From NCBI GenBank assembly GCA_043777755.1, contig JAYWHK010000048.1:1-33730 (forward strand): 33,730 nt of DNA, written 5' to 3'. Shown here piece by piece: positions 8,262 to 16,720 of the stretch (position 1 is its first letter; each line of letters starts with the position of its first letter). The notes under the pieces were generated by a model. It was given only the letters and a program-made list of their open reading frames with translations, was not told where the DNA came from and did no database searches. The translations under genes and the position numbers were made by a program. Source of the DNA: CANHEE01 sp043777755 (GTDB lineage: Bacteria; Bacteroidota; Bacteroidia; Chitinophagales; Saprospiraceae).

Positions 8262-11200
8262 GTGAAATATAAATTTTTACCCATTATCCGATTTTTCGCT
8301 TTTCTAAGCATGGTTTTGTTTGCAAACAAAGCCTTCGCCCAGCCTTGTGGCTGCCAAAATTGTCCAAAATCCATTCCCGATAACGATACGATTCAGATGC
8401 CCATTAAAGTACAAGGGGCTGTAAAAAACGACCTTTCTCAGCCTGGGCAAGGCGTTTGTAGGGTATGTATTCGATTTGACCATGATTTTGTGAGTGACTT
8501 GGAAGTGAAATTGATTTCTCCTGCGGGGCAAAGCATTACATTGGTTGCTCCGATTAGTCAGACGGGCTGGACGCTCAACTCGAAGTGGAATGTTTGCTTC
8601 GTTCCTTGTAGCCAAACCGCTTATCCTGACCCAAACAAACCGCCACAATGGGCAAATGCAAGTTGGGGTACAAATGGAGGTTATACTGGTTCGTATTATC
8701 CATATTTGGGTTGTTTGGAAGATTTTAATACAGGTTCTGTCAATGGCACTTGGACTTTAATTGTCAAAGATGGCGACAATATTTATGATGGAACACTTCT
8801 CAATTGGACAATTTTCTTTTGTGACCCAACAGGTTTGGATTGTCTTACTTGCGCTGCAAATGGTGGCGATTATTCCAATATTCCTGCTATAAACACCTGT
8901 AAAGGCGACAATTCTTTGAATTTTAATGCCATTCCGATTTATACGCCAAACAAACCTGCGCCTCCGCCAACCTACTATTCCTATACCAATGTCATTTCAA
9001 AAAATGGCATTATCGTTGGCTATCAGAATCCAGTAAATATGCAAAATTTTCAGGCAGGCGATTATTCTGTTTGCGGATTTTCTTATTTGACCGCCGATGC
9101 ACCAAAATTGCCTACGCCAAATGGCGTTGCGACAGTCAATGATTTAAAAAATCTTACTTTGGGACTAAAACCGCAACTTTGCGGCAACTTCTCTAAGGGC
9201 TGTATTCCTGTAAAAATCAAGGCACCTTCCACGCCTATTTTTATTGATACCATTTCTTGCAAGCCTTTTAAATATAGCACTACAGTATATACAGCAACGG
9301 GTTTTTATCCTGAAAAATTAAAAGCAGCGAATGGCTGCGATAGTTTGGTTTATATCAATTTGACTTACATTCCACCAGTGACAAAAGATAGTTTTAAAAC
9401 GATTTGTCAAGGTGGTTTTTTTCAAGTTGGCGCAAATAAATACAACAAAACAGGCATTTATAAAGATACACTAATCTCTAAAACTACAGGTTGTGATAGT
9501 ATATTGACCTTATTTTTGACAGTAAAAAATGCGCCAATCACAAACCTAAACGAAGCAATTTGCGAAGGCGATTCTTTTACAATTGGGTTAAAAAAATATT
9601 TTTTAACTGGAAAATATAAAGATACTTTGCAAAATAAATTAGGTTGCGACAGTATCGTAAATTTGGATTTGAAAGTAAAAAATAAGACTTTCAAAATACT
9701 AAAAATTAGCAATTGCGACAACAAACCTTATGTTTTTAACAGCAAAAACTATCCAATTTCGGGTATTTATAAAGATACGCTACAAGGGCAAAATCAATTC
9801 AAATGCGACAGCATCATTATGATTGATTTGACCATTTATCCAACTTATAAAGATACACTCGACATCAATATTTGTCAAGGCGAACAGTACAAATTCGGTG
9901 ATAGTACTTTTACCAAAACGGGTTTTCATTTCAAAAAATTTAAAAATTTAAACGGGCAAGGACTTTGCGACAGCTTGGTTTGGCTGAAATTATTGGTGAC
10001 AAATGTCATTACTCGAAACATAAAAGCCAACATTTGCCAAGGCGATTTGTATGATTTTGATGCTAAAAAACTCAATATAACAGGAATTTATAATGCAAAA
10101 AACAAATCAAAAAGCGGTTGCGATAGCTTGACAACCTTAAACTTGGTTGTTCATCAGAACCCTTCGCTTGAAAAATTAACGAAAAAAATCTGCGAAGGCG
10201 ATACGCTTTTTATTGGTAAAGAAAAATTCTTCCAAACAGGAAAATTCACTGCAAACCTTAAAACAAAATACAATTGTGACAGTATCGTAGAGTTGGATTT
10301 AACGGTCAAAAAACCTGCTTTTTTACTTAGAACAAAATCCATCTGCGAAGGTGAATGTGAAAAAATCGGAGATTCAACTTATTGCAAATCAGGAACTTAT
10401 GTCAATATTTTCAAAAAAACAAACGATTGCGACAGCACTGTAAAATTAAACCTGACCATCAATAAAAAATCACGCACAGAACTAAAACCCGTCTTGTGCG
10501 AAAGCGATACTTTTTTTGTTGGAAAAAATAAAAAATACTACGAATCTGGTATTTACCTCGACACTTTAAAAAATAAAAACCAGTGTGACAGCGTGATTGT
10601 TACGAATTTGACCATAACCAAAAGCAACAAAACAAACATCAGCAACACGCTTTGTTTTGGAAAGAATATTGTTATTAATGGAAAAATCTATGATAAAACA
10701 GGTGTTTTTCAAGACAAATCAACATCAATAACAACAGGTTGCGATAGCTTTTTGACCATCAATATTCTAGTTTTGCCTGACTATAAAACAAGTGTAAAAA
10801 GGACAATTTGCAAAGGTGATACTTATTTGGGACAAAGTAATACAGGCACTTATTACGTGCCTTTAAAAACAGAAAAAACAAATTGCGACAGCCTTATTCA
10901 ATTGATATTGAGCGTCGAAGATAGTATTGTGAACAAGCTGGAATATCCGATTTGTCAAGGAAAAACGACTCAAATTGGCGATTCAACCTACTCAAAATCA
11001 GGTACTTATAAGAATATTTTGAAATCAAAAGCTGGTTGTGACAGCATCGTTTATTTGAATTTGACAGTAGCAAGTTGCGATTTTGATTATAATGTAAATA
11101 TTGCCAATATCGGCTGTGGCACGAACAACGAAAAAGGAAGTATTCAGCTAAAAATTAAGCCTGATTATCAAGGTTTTATTAATGTTTCTGCAAGTCAATT

Positions 11201-12362
11201 TGGCTTGATTTTGACATCAAAAAAACTAAACGCCAACGAAACAATTGACGTTCTGAACCTCGCAGAAGGTAAAGTGATTGTTCGATTGGAAAATTTTTGG
11301 GGAACAGTAAAATACGATACATTTAATATAATAAAACTTCCGACACTCAAAGGTCGTTTTTCAAAAGTATCTGATTATCAAGGCTTTGGCGTAAGATGTC
11401 CATACAACAACGATGGTTTTTTATCCGTATCGGTTTCGGGTGGACAAGCTCCGTATCGTTTTTTGTGGAACAACAACTACAAAGATTCTGTTTTGATAGA
11501 CCTCAAAGCAGGCAACTACAAAGTGACAATTACTGATACTTTGGGCTGTTTTGTAGTGCTGGACACGAGCCTTTCAGAACCACCAAAACCAACACTCTAT
11601 TTTAGCCATAAAGATGTTACTTGTTTTGGATATCAAAATGGTCAAATCCAAATAGATAGTATTAGTGGCGGACGTGCGCCTTTTACATACAGCATTGATT
11701 TACAAGGCTTTAGCAATCAAAAAAAATATGAAAACCTCAAACCTGAGCTTCATCTTATCAGCGTAAAAGACGAATTTGGTTGTCAAATCGACACTACAAA
11801 AACGCTCAAAGAACCCGCTCAAATCGAAATAAATTTAGGAAAAGATACGACAATTGCTTTGGGTGAAACTATTTTCATACAAGCCTACACGAACCTCAGT
11901 GCTTCGCAAATTGACAAAATCAATTGGAATGATTTTGTCGTACCAACTTGTACAACTTGCCTTTCGACGACTGTACAGCCAACAATTTCTACAGGCTATT
12001 TATTAGAATTGACGGACAAAACAGGTTGTAAGAATTTCGATGTGATGACTGTTTTTGTACGTGACTCATTGCCTGTTTATTTACCCAATACATTCAGTCC
12101 AAATGACGACGGAATAAATGATTATTTCACGGCATTTTCAAACGCTAAAATACAGAAAATCAAACGTTTATCAATTTATAACCGTTGGGGAAATTTGCTT
12201 TTTGAAGTAAAGGATATTCCTACGAATGACCCATACAAAGGCTGGGACGGTACCTATTTGAACCTTCCACAAGCACAAGATTTGTATGTTTACATCATAG
12301 AAATCGCCCTTTCGGACGAAACCGTGAAGGTGCTGCAAGGGGAAATAATGTTGTTGCGGTAA
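8262..12362 (+). CDS. Giant repeat protein with P-domain, SprB repeats and T9SS type B (gliding-associated) C-terminal domain
   Basis: This 1366-aa protein starts at GTG (8262), chosen because it directly precedes a good signal peptide ending NKAFAQ. Residues about 45-195 form a proprotein-convertase P-domain-like beta fold (FVSDLEVKLISPAGQ, GTWTLIVKDG). No protease catalytic domain accompanies it. Residues about 332-938 hold 12 tandem ~50-aa repeats, each ending (G/N)CDS followed by a strand like IVxLNLTV. Two SprB-type repeats follow, near 1044 and 1119. The C-terminal domain, from about 1273 (LPNTFSPNDDGINDYF, then IYNRWGNLLF), is the type B/CHU_C signal for T9SS export. It should be a long surface fibre or adhesin; that role is inferred from architecture. 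Confidence 0.93.
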   Translation: MKYKFLPIIRFFAFLSMVLFANKAFAQPCGCQNCPKSIPDNDTIQMPIKVQGAVKNDLSQPGQGVCRVCIRFDHDFVSDLEVKLISPAGQSITLVAPISQTGWTLNSKWNVCFVPCSQTAYPDPNKPPQWANASWGTNGGYTGSYYPYLGCLEDFNTGSVNGTWTLIVKDGDNIYDGTLLNWTIFFCDPTGLDCLTCAANGGDYSNIPAINTCKGDNSLNFNAIPIYTPNKPAPPPTYYSYTNVISKNGIIVGYQNPVNMQNFQAGDYSVCGFSYLTADAPKLPTPNGVATVNDLKNLTLGLKPQLCGNFSKGCIPVKIKAPSTPIFIDTISCKPFKYSTTVYTATGFYPEKLKAANGCDSLVYINLTYIPPVTKDSFKTICQGGFFQVGANKYNKTGIYKDTLISKTTGCDSILTLFLTVKNAPITNLNEAICEGDSFTIGLKKYFLTGKYKDTLQNKLGCDSIVNLDLKVKNKTFKILKISNCDNKPYVFNSKNYPISGIYKDTLQGQNQFKCDSIIMIDLTIYPTYKDTLDINICQGEQYKFGDSTFTKTGFHFKKFKNLNGQGLCDSLVWLKLLVTNVITRNIKANICQGDLYDFDAKKLNITGIYNAKNKSKSGCDSLTTLNLVVHQNPSLEKLTKKICEGDTLFIGKEKFFQTGKFTANLKTKYNCDSIVELDLTVKKPAFLLRTKSICEGECEKIGDSTYCKSGTYVNIFKKTNDCDSTVKLNLTINKKSRTELKPVLCESDTFFVGKNKKYYESGIYLDTLKNKNQCDSVIVTNLTITKSNKTNISNTLCFGKNIVINGKIYDKTGVFQDKSTSITTGCDSFLTINILVLPDYKTSVKRTICKGDTYLGQSNTGTYYVPLKTEKTNCDSLIQLILSVEDSIVNKLEYPICQGKTTQIGDSTYSKSGTYKNILKSKAGCDSIVYLNLTVASCDFDYNVNIANIGCGTNNEKGSIQLKIKPDYQGFINVSASQFGLILTSKKLNANETIDVLNLAEGKVIVRLENFWGTVKYDTFNIIKLPTLKGRFSKVSDYQGFGVRCPYNNDGFLSVSVSGGQAPYRFLWNNNYKDSVLIDLKAGNYKVTITDTLGCFVVLDTSLSEPPKPTLYFSHKDVTCFGYQNGQIQIDSISGGRAPFTYSIDLQGFSNQKKYENLKPELHLISVKDEFGCQIDTTKTLKEPAQIEINLGKDTTIALGETIFIQAYTNLSASQIDKINWNDFVVPTCTTCLSTTVQPTISTGYLLELTDKTGCKNFDVMTVFVRDSLPVYLPNTFSPNDDGINDYFTAFSNAKIQKIKRLSIYNRWGNLLFEVKDIPTNDPYKGWDGTYLNLPQAQDLYVYIIEIALSDETVKVLQGEIMLLR
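9256..11075 (+). repeat. Twelve tandem ~50-residue GCDS repeats
   Basis: The coding repeats follow a pattern like ICEGDxFxIGxKxY, xTGxYxDTLxxK, xGCDSIVxLNLTVK. There are twelve CDS motifs, each placed just before a beta-strand-like segment. The two conserved cysteines per unit (IC..., GCDS) could form one disulfide in each. Units are diverged at DNA level, so this is an old expansion. Confidence 0.88.
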
Positions 12363-12371
12363 GAAATTCGT

Positions 12372-12396
12372 AGAGAAAAAATGTGCTTTTCTCTAT
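12372..12396. terminator. Hairpin terminator between convergent genes
   Basis: TAGAGAAAA (12372-12380) pairs with TTTTCTCTA (12388-12396) around a 7-nt loop. The A and T runs inside the stem allow it to work from both sides. It lies 10 nt after the T9SS gene stop and 28 nt beyond the stop of the minus-strand gene. Confidence 0.6.
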
Positions 12397-12423
12397 GGTA
12401 TAACTAAGCATTTAAAATATTTT

Positions 12424-13083
12424 CTATTCAATTTTCAATAATTTTGTTTCCAAAATCTCTTTAAATTTGCGTAAAACACTTATAATTTTGAATAAATCCT
12501 GTTCTTTTGTACAATCAAAAGATTCTGAAATACAGTAGCGCTTTCCTTCTAAAATCACAAAACTCCATTGTTTTCCAACCACTTCGCAGCCGTAAATCGG
12601 AAATTTATTGCCATTGATTTGATTCGCAATCAGCAAAGCCTCCAATAATTGCGCCATTGAATCGCCTGTAGGTTTCTTTTGTGGCTTCCATTCTTGAAAA
12701 TGAAAGTAAGGTTTTTGTATTTTATCTAAAAAACCTCTACTAATCATGAAATCTGTTTTGGTTTTTAAAAAATGCCCATCAATAGAAGCAGAAATCGTTT
12801 TTTCAAAATACGTTTCGTAATCATTTCCATCAATAAGATAAGCCAACTCGAGCAACGGAGCTAAAAATTTCATCTTTAAATCTTCTTCCAGCCAGCCATC
12901 AATATGATTAAATGCTCTCGTAAGAAGCTTTTCAAGAGCAACTTCTTCAGCAGCAGAAAGGTTTGTCTTAGCATTTAACCAATCGAACATTAGAGGAGTG
13001 TAAGGTTTTTTGACACGCTCCAAGCCAAGTAGCAGCACCAAATCAGCCTCAGAATAATTTTGTTCTTTATTTTTTTGCGCCAT
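12424..13083 (-). CDS. PD-(D/E)XK nuclease-fold-like protein, function unknown
   Basis: This 219-aa protein has no signal peptide. Spacing of acidic residues suggests the PD-(D/E)XK fold: Glu67/68 in an N-terminal helix (WLEEDLKMKF), Asp111 in TKTDFMISRG, then Glu131-Trp-Lys133 in HFQEWKPQK. A helix with Gln145 follows (MAQLLEALLIANQ), and a strand-turn-strand end (YGCEVVGKQWSFVILEGK). This order (E, D, ExK, Q) is typical of that superfamily, which includes restriction and repair nucleases. The sequence resembles no specific enzyme I can name, and no partner methylase lies nearby. It stands between two giant T9SS genes. The fold is inferred from the motif pattern only. Confidence 0.6.
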   Translation of the reverse strand: MAQKNKEQNYSEADLVLLLGLERVKKPYTPLMFDWLNAKTNLSAAEEVALEKLLTRAFNHIDGWLEEDLKMKFLAPLLELAYLIDGNDYETYFEKTISASIDGHFLKTKTDFMISRGFLDKIQKPYFHFQEWKPQKKPTGDSMAQLLEALLIANQINGNKFPIYGCEVVGKQWSFVILEGKRYCISESFDCTKEQDLFKIISVLRKFKEILETKLLKIE

Positions 13084-13149
13084 TTTTCTTATTTTTATAT
13101 TTTCATAACAAAATTACAACAAAATTTCAATAAAACCACTTTTTTGATA

Positions 13150-15888
13150 TTAAAAATTTGTCACAACCAATCGAGAAGTCAATATCTGGTTGTTTTCATC
13201 AATCGTCCGCACGAAGTAAGTGCCTGATTGATAACCCTTTATGTCCAATTGAAAATCTCTATTTTCCACTTCGTGGCTTTCAATCAATCGTCCATTGTTG
13301 TCATAAATTTCCATCAAGTATGGTTTATTGTCAATGGTTCTGATACTCAACAACTCTTTTGAGCTTATCGGATTTGGAAACAAAGTGATGTTGTTATTTT
13401 CTCTTTTATAAACGACAATTGAGTTAGAAAAAGTTATTTTCCCATCGTTACTTTCTTGTCGCAAGCGGTAATAAGTGGTCTTAAAAAAATCAACATCAGT
13501 GTGCGAATAGTTTTTAGGGCTACTTGAAAAACCTGCGGCGGCAATGGTTTTAATATCGGTAAAGTTTTTCAAATCGCTGCTTTTTTCAATGGTAAAACTT
13601 TTGTTATTTGATTCTGACAAAGTTGTCCAAGTCAAAAAAGCATCACCACTGACCAATTTTCCTCGAAATTCGGCTGGCAAATTCGAAGGCATCAAACCGG
13701 TCCTATTTGACAAAGCAAAATTAGAAAATGTTTTATGTCCACTACTTTGATAAAAATTAATATTTTGGTTTGTAGAAACTTCCGTCCACAATTCTTTTTT
13801 TACATCAAAAATTCCCATCACAACATCGTTTTTTCTATTAAACGCTGTGCCATGCGTAGCCAAACTGTCAAAACTAAGTGCAATATCTATCAAACTTTCG
13901 CCTTTGGTAGCTTCTATCACTTCCCAGTTGCGATGAACAATTTTATCTTTGTTGCCAGCATACAATACTTCATCTTTGACGCTTACGCTGAAAAAATCTT
14001 CTTTCCCTCGGTTAATAATTTTGATAGGGTCATAACTTTTTTCATTCAAACCAATGGGAAAAAACACTTCGTCTTTGCCAACGATTTGCTTCAATGTACC
14101 GCTTCCGTTGGTCGCAATATAGCTTTTTCGGCTTCCTGTTGCATTGATTTTACCCAAAACAGTCAAATAAAAATTATCAATGCTCAAAATACCGTTTTGC
14201 AAGTCAAGTTGCTTGTTGATTTGAAGATTATTACTCAATTCAACGCCTTTTTCATTGGCAATAACGAGCATTTCTAATTGCTTGTTGTTAGACATTTCAT
14301 AAGCCATTTTTGATTTTTTAGCCTGTTTTTGATATATCAAAATGAGCAATCCATCGGCATCGTAGCTTGGCGTTTGGTCAAAACTACCAGCATCGCTTTT
14401 TCCATCATTTCCGCCAATGGAAACGAGCGCATTTTTATCAAAAATCAATTTTTGACTGTTGATGATTTTTCCTTTCTGCAAAAACGCATTTTTTAAATAA
14501 AAAGCGTCCACATCAAGTAGAATGTTTTTTGCATTGTCAAAGAAAATACCATTTAAAGGTTCTATTTTTGTACCAAAATTACCTTTTCCGCTTATTTTTT
14601 GTGTATTTTCACCAATAAAATACAAATCACCGTTGTTCGCTTTTATAGTACCATTGTTTTGGAGTTCGTTTTGAATACGCAAATTTTTACCATTCAAATC
14701 AATTGTCGAACCTTTAAAAAGAATAAGATTCGTAAGTTCACTATTATTGGTCAAAACAACACGATTGTTGTCGTCTAAAATTTCAATATTATCAAATTTT
14801 CCACTGATGTAATAAGGAAAATTTACTTTGGCTGGATTATGAAAAAAGTAAGTAATATTTTGGCTATCAAGTTTGTCCACAGCAAAATAAATGCTTTCTT
14901 TTTGAGAAACTACTGGATTGGCAAAATGAATATTTGCTCCGTTCAAAGCAGAAGTTGAAGCAACAATATCCAACAATGCTCTATCAATACTTGCAGGACT
15001 AAGTGTATTGAGCCAGATGCTTACCCCACCAAAATTTATGTTACTTGCTTTTCCTTTACTGACAATTGCACCTGTAATACTCACTTCTCCACCTTCAAAA
15101 TTCAGCCTTGCGCCACCTGAATATTGCAAATCATGGTCGATAGCAGAGCCAATATTACATTTTCCTTGTAACATATTAAATTCACCTTTGACCAAAAAAG
15201 AAGATTCAGAAATGGTGAATTGGTACGCAGGATTGTCAATACTCAGGCTTGATTTTTCATTAATAAAGGCTTGATTTCCATTTGTTTTATCAAAGTAAAG
15301 CGTAGGTGACTGCATTTCAAAAAAGCCTTGAATAAGAACATGACCAGCAATCAGTTCAAGCCAATTTTCGCTTTGATCAAATATTTTTAAAGACTCAAAC
15401 TGAAGTGAGATTTTAGCTCGCTCATCTTTTGGGGCAACAATAATTCGTTGAATATAAAGTTCATTTTTTGATACAAATACAGCATTTTCTTCATTATTAA
15501 ACTCAATATAAGGTATATGAATGGTGTTTTCATTGATAATATCAGCTAAAATGATAAGTTTTTGCCCCTTGAACTCTTCAACAGTTAGCTCACCTTTGTC
15601 TTTGATGTGTACAGATTTCAGTACTTTCAAGGCTTCAATCTTAACATCTAAAATCAAAACACCTTCTACTATTAGCGACACAATTGTGGCAGATTCGTGT
15701 ATTTTAATCTTATGCTCATTATGGATAAAAACGTCGTCCTCAGGCGTAGGCACTTGACCACCTTCCCAAGTATCAGGGTTTTCCCATTCACCACCTTTTT
15801 GGCTATGAATTTCTGCGGAATAGATTGGATTTGACGTGAGAATAAAAAATAGGAGTAGTGTACTCCAGAGAGTCAATTTGTTTTGCAT
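13150..15888 (-). CDS. Large secreted beta-rich protein with T9SS type A sorting domain
   Basis: I prefer the start at 15888 (MQNKLTLW...), giving 912 aa, because it begins a compact signal peptide ending NPIYSA. An upstream ATG at 15915 would add nine residues (MLNQNLNDT). The mature N-terminus carries GGEWENPDTWEGGQVP followed by DDVFIHN, a common opening of Bacteroidota secreted beta-helix-like proteins. A long stretch of short beta repeats fills residues ~60-720. An FN3-like segment (FLTWTTLSESNNKSF, TTYYRLRQ) precedes the C-terminal sorting domain (LFPNPISSKE, YQSGTYFVRT). Export by T9SS is well supported. No catalytic motif is visible, so a structural or adhesive role is only a guess. 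A good promoter lies at 16002-16032. Confidence 0.9.
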   Translation of the reverse strand: MQNKLTLWSTLLLFFILTSNPIYSAEIHSQKGGEWENPDTWEGGQVPTPEDDVFIHNEHKIKIHESATIVSLIVEGVLILDVKIEALKVLKSVHIKDKGELTVEEFKGQKLIILADIINENTIHIPYIEFNNEENAVFVSKNELYIQRIIVAPKDERAKISLQFESLKIFDQSENWLELIAGHVLIQGFFEMQSPTLYFDKTNGNQAFINEKSSLSIDNPAYQFTISESSFLVKGEFNMLQGKCNIGSAIDHDLQYSGGARLNFEGGEVSITGAIVSKGKASNINFGGVSIWLNTLSPASIDRALLDIVASTSALNGANIHFANPVVSQKESIYFAVDKLDSQNITYFFHNPAKVNFPYYISGKFDNIEILDDNNRVVLTNNSELTNLILFKGSTIDLNGKNLRIQNELQNNGTIKANNGDLYFIGENTQKISGKGNFGTKIEPLNGIFFDNAKNILLDVDAFYLKNAFLQKGKIINSQKLIFDKNALVSIGGNDGKSDAGSFDQTPSYDADGLLILIYQKQAKKSKMAYEMSNNKQLEMLVIANEKGVELSNNLQINKQLDLQNGILSIDNFYLTVLGKINATGSRKSYIATNGSGTLKQIVGKDEVFFPIGLNEKSYDPIKIINRGKEDFFSVSVKDEVLYAGNKDKIVHRNWEVIEATKGESLIDIALSFDSLATHGTAFNRKNDVVMGIFDVKKELWTEVSTNQNINFYQSSGHKTFSNFALSNRTGLMPSNLPAEFRGKLVSGDAFLTWTTLSESNNKSFTIEKSSDLKNFTDIKTIAAAGFSSSPKNYSHTDVDFFKTTYYRLRQESNDGKITFSNSIVVYKRENNNITLFPNPISSKELLSIRTIDNKPYLMEIYDNNGRLIESHEVENRDFQLDIKGYQSGTYFVRTIDENNQILTSRLVVTNF

Positions 15889-16001
15889 AGTGTCGTTTAA
15901 GTTTTGGTTGAGCAAAGCTGGGCTGTAAAATCAGTCACCTGATTCAGCCAAATAATAAGTGATTGAGTTCTTCTAAATAAACGCTTAAAGTGTTTGTTTT
16001 G

Positions 16002-16032
16002 CAAAAATAAGGTATTTTTGCTAAAAAGTCAA
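16002..16032 (-). promoter_or_regulatory. Bacteroidota promoter for the 912-aa T9SS gene, overlapping a palindrome
   Basis: On the minus strand, TTG (16030-16032) and TATTTTTG (16002-16009) are separated by 20 bp, matching TTG-N20-TAnnTTTG. The -7 element is one arm of a perfect palindrome, GCAAAAATA-AGG-TATTTTTGC (16001-16021). The palindrome may be an operator or a weak terminator for the upstream methyltransferase gene, whose stop is at 16054. Confidence 0.65.
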
Positions 16033-16053
16033 GTATAGGTGAGGTGTTTTATT

Positions 16054-16599
16054 TTACTTTTTACAAACCTTAATAAACTCCATTGGGATTCCAAAACCTG
16101 TTTCTGTTTCTACTTCTGAAAAATATTTTTTAAATATAGAAATATGAAGCGGTGTATATAGCCATTGCAACATATAATGATCTTTTTTCAAAGCCCATTG
16201 CGATTTTTTATAAATCTCATGTACAATTTCTTCTGGAATAAAAGTAATTGGCAATGATGATATGACACAATCAACAGAATTTTCTCCATCGCAATATTGG
16301 TCAATGTCTTCTGCCGAGCCACAAACGATTTTTAATCTTTTGTCTGTAAAAACCTCTCTTAATTCTTCACAAAAATCCTCGTTGATTTCAAAGGAAACCA
16401 AACGAGATTCAGCGTGCATTTTTTCCAAAATAACTGCTGTAATATTACCATGTCCAGCACCAAATTCTACAATGACCTGTTTTTTTGAAGCATCAACATA
16501 CCTTGTAACGCCTTTTTCTACCCATTCCGAAGACTTTGACACTGCACCAGTCGTCAAATAGTCTTTTACATAAGCTATTGATGTTTTTAATTTCTTCAT
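16054..16599 (-). CDS. SAM-dependent methyltransferase, phospholipid N-methyltransferase-like
   Basis: This 181-aa protein has a Rossmann-type SAM site: VIVEFGAGHGNIT (motif I, about residue 41), an acidic strand end at LVSFEINEDF, CGSAEDI, and DCVISSLPITFIP in the position of motif IV. The SSLP.TFIP form is like bacterial phospholipid N-methyltransferases and related rRNA dimethylase-like proteins, which methylate phosphatidylethanolamine. The family assignment comes from motifs only; other small-molecule methylation is possible. It has no signal peptide and no transmembrane segment. It lies downstream of gabT on the same strand but is separated by a strong hairpin, so it may have its own promoter. 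Confidence 0.75.
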   Translation of the reverse strand: MKKLKTSIAYVKDYLTTGAVSKSSEWVEKGVTRYVDASKKQVIVEFGAGHGNITAVILEKMHAESRLVSFEINEDFCEELREVFTDKRLKIVCGSAEDIDQYCDGENSVDCVISSLPITFIPEEIVHEIYKKSQWALKKDHYMLQWLYTPLHISIFKKYFSEVETETGFGIPMEFIKVCKK

Positions 16600-16663
16600 A
16601 TATGTATAGTCGTAAGTCTGAAAGTTAAGAAGTCATCTCTATTTAAAATGAGTATTTTACAAA

Positions 16664-16708
16664 AGTCGAAAATCATGAGTTCATTACGAGAACTCATGAT
16701 TTTCGACT
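16664..16708. terminator. Perfect 19-bp hairpin downstream of the aminotransferase gene
   Basis: Arms 16664-16682 and 16690-16708 are fully complementary over 19 bp with a 7-nt loop. On the minus strand the hairpin follows the gabT stop (16721) by 12 nt and is followed by TTTTG. This fits intrinsic termination of gabT before the methyltransferase gene. Confidence 0.75.
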
Positions 16709-16720
16709 CACGACTCACGA

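Noticed and set aside
8262..8850. Secreted serine protease because of the proprotein-convertase P-domain
   Set aside because: No subtilisin-like Asp/His/Ser catalytic domain precedes the P-domain. In Bacteroidota, P-domains are common in non-protease surface proteins.
13735..14277. 180-codon plus-strand ORF
   Set aside because: It lies antisense within the 912-aa T9SS gene. Its translation is low-quality and Phe/Asn-rich with no domain. It is an overlapping-frame artefact.
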